From an uncultured Oscillospiraceae bacterium (lineage in GTDB: Bacteria > Bacillota > Clostridia > Oscillospirales > Ruminococcaceae): a stretch of 5,161 nucleotides of DNA. The notes under the pieces are model-generated. The model ran no database searches and was not told the DNA's origin. It worked only from the letters and a program-made list of their open reading frames with translations. The stretch covers positions 1 through 5,161 of the forward strand of contig USFO01000100.1 in NCBI GenBank assembly GCA_900553955.1, given 5' to 3'. Below are positions 5,023 through 5,161 of the stretch, piece after piece. Position numbers and translations under genes: made by a program. Each line of letters opens with the position of its first letter. Position 1 is the first letter of the stretch.

Positions 5023-5050
5023 GCGGAATGCGGAAATCGGAATGCGGAAT
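5023..5050 (+). repeat. Four tandem GCGGAAN heptamers, non-coding copy
   Basis: Units GCGGAAT, GCGGAAA, TCGGAAT, GCGGAAT, preceded by ATAAT and followed by AGTG. Same unit, number and total length (28 nt) as the copy at 2873-2900 inside the portal gene. It lies 22 nt beyond array 3, not before it as with array 1, so it is a separate module. Confidence 0.75.
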
Positions 5051-5161
5051 AGTGTGGAGAGCGGAGCTGCGCACCACATTGAATCTATGTGTTGGCGCGG
5101 GAGCGCCCTCGCCTCCCTCTGAGGGGTTTGGCTTTCGAGCGCCGCCAGTGGCGGATACAGC
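5051..5161 (+). other. GC-rich non-coding end of the window
   Basis: No gene seen. Small structures: GGCGC/GCGCC closing a GGGA (GNRA-type) tetraloop (5094-5107), and CCGCC/GGCGG with loop AGT (5142-5154). CTGAGGGGT (5119-5127) and GCGGATACA (5151-5159) are the parts of a block also present at 3626-3643. The next gene, presumably a head-tail connector, lies outside the window. Confidence 0.45.

Noticed and set aside
3725..5077. Long open frame on the minus strand
   Set aside because: Antisense to the capsid gene and array 3; its sequence is low complexity and begins inside repeat DNA.

Overview
The window looks like the start of a head-morphogenesis module of a tailed phage or prophage, probably from a gut member of the Clostridia (Oscillospiraceae/Ruminococcaceae-like). 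The phage assignment rests on a recognisable portal protein and an HK97-type major capsid protein, all on the + strand. The host assignment is inferred from strong AAGGAGG ribosome binding sites, the style of the capsid and small phage proteins, moderately GC-rich codon use, and intergenic hairpin arrays that I recall from that group but cannot look up here.

Layout: (1) 1-124, the possible tail of an upstream gene and a strong Shine-Dalgarno; (2) 125-475, a 116-aa helix-turn-helix-like phage protein, possibly a late-gene regulator; (3) 534-740, a 68-aa zinc-ribbon protein; (4) 733-1210, a scaffold-like coiled-coil protein whose frame is broken near a run of eight A; (5) 1211-1360, a gap with two perfect hairpins; (6) 1361-2902, the portal protein, whose C-terminus runs into repeat DNA; (7) 2903-3742, about 840 bases with no convincing gene but two hairpin arrays; (8) 3743-4840, the major capsid protein, 365 aa, with an added C-terminal Ig-like/chitobiase-type domain; (9) 4841-5161, a third hairpin array, a heptamer repeat and GC-rich non-coding DNA. 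No terminase, head protease or tail gene is visible.

The most unusual content is the non-coding DNA. Three related arrays (2903-3050, 3465-3597, 4841-5000) each carry five or six short GC-rich hairpins, mostly with 3-nt loops, separated by exactly 7-nt linkers. The linker word differs by array (GTTATAT in the first, GTGAAAT in the other two). Stem sequences change in compensated pairs. Two arrays begin on the first base after a stop codon (portal and capsid genes). All three end in the same long hairpin followed by TTTTGA. A separate 4 x 7-nt repeat (GCGGAAN) occurs twice and encodes the last residues of the portal. The arrays may be mobile or templated elements, mRNA 3'-end structures or terminators; the sequence alone does not decide.

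How the genes work together: the portal forms the DNA entry vertex, the capsid protein forms the shell, and the frame-broken gene upstream probably supplied an assembly helper. The two small upstream genes are likely regulatory or accessory.
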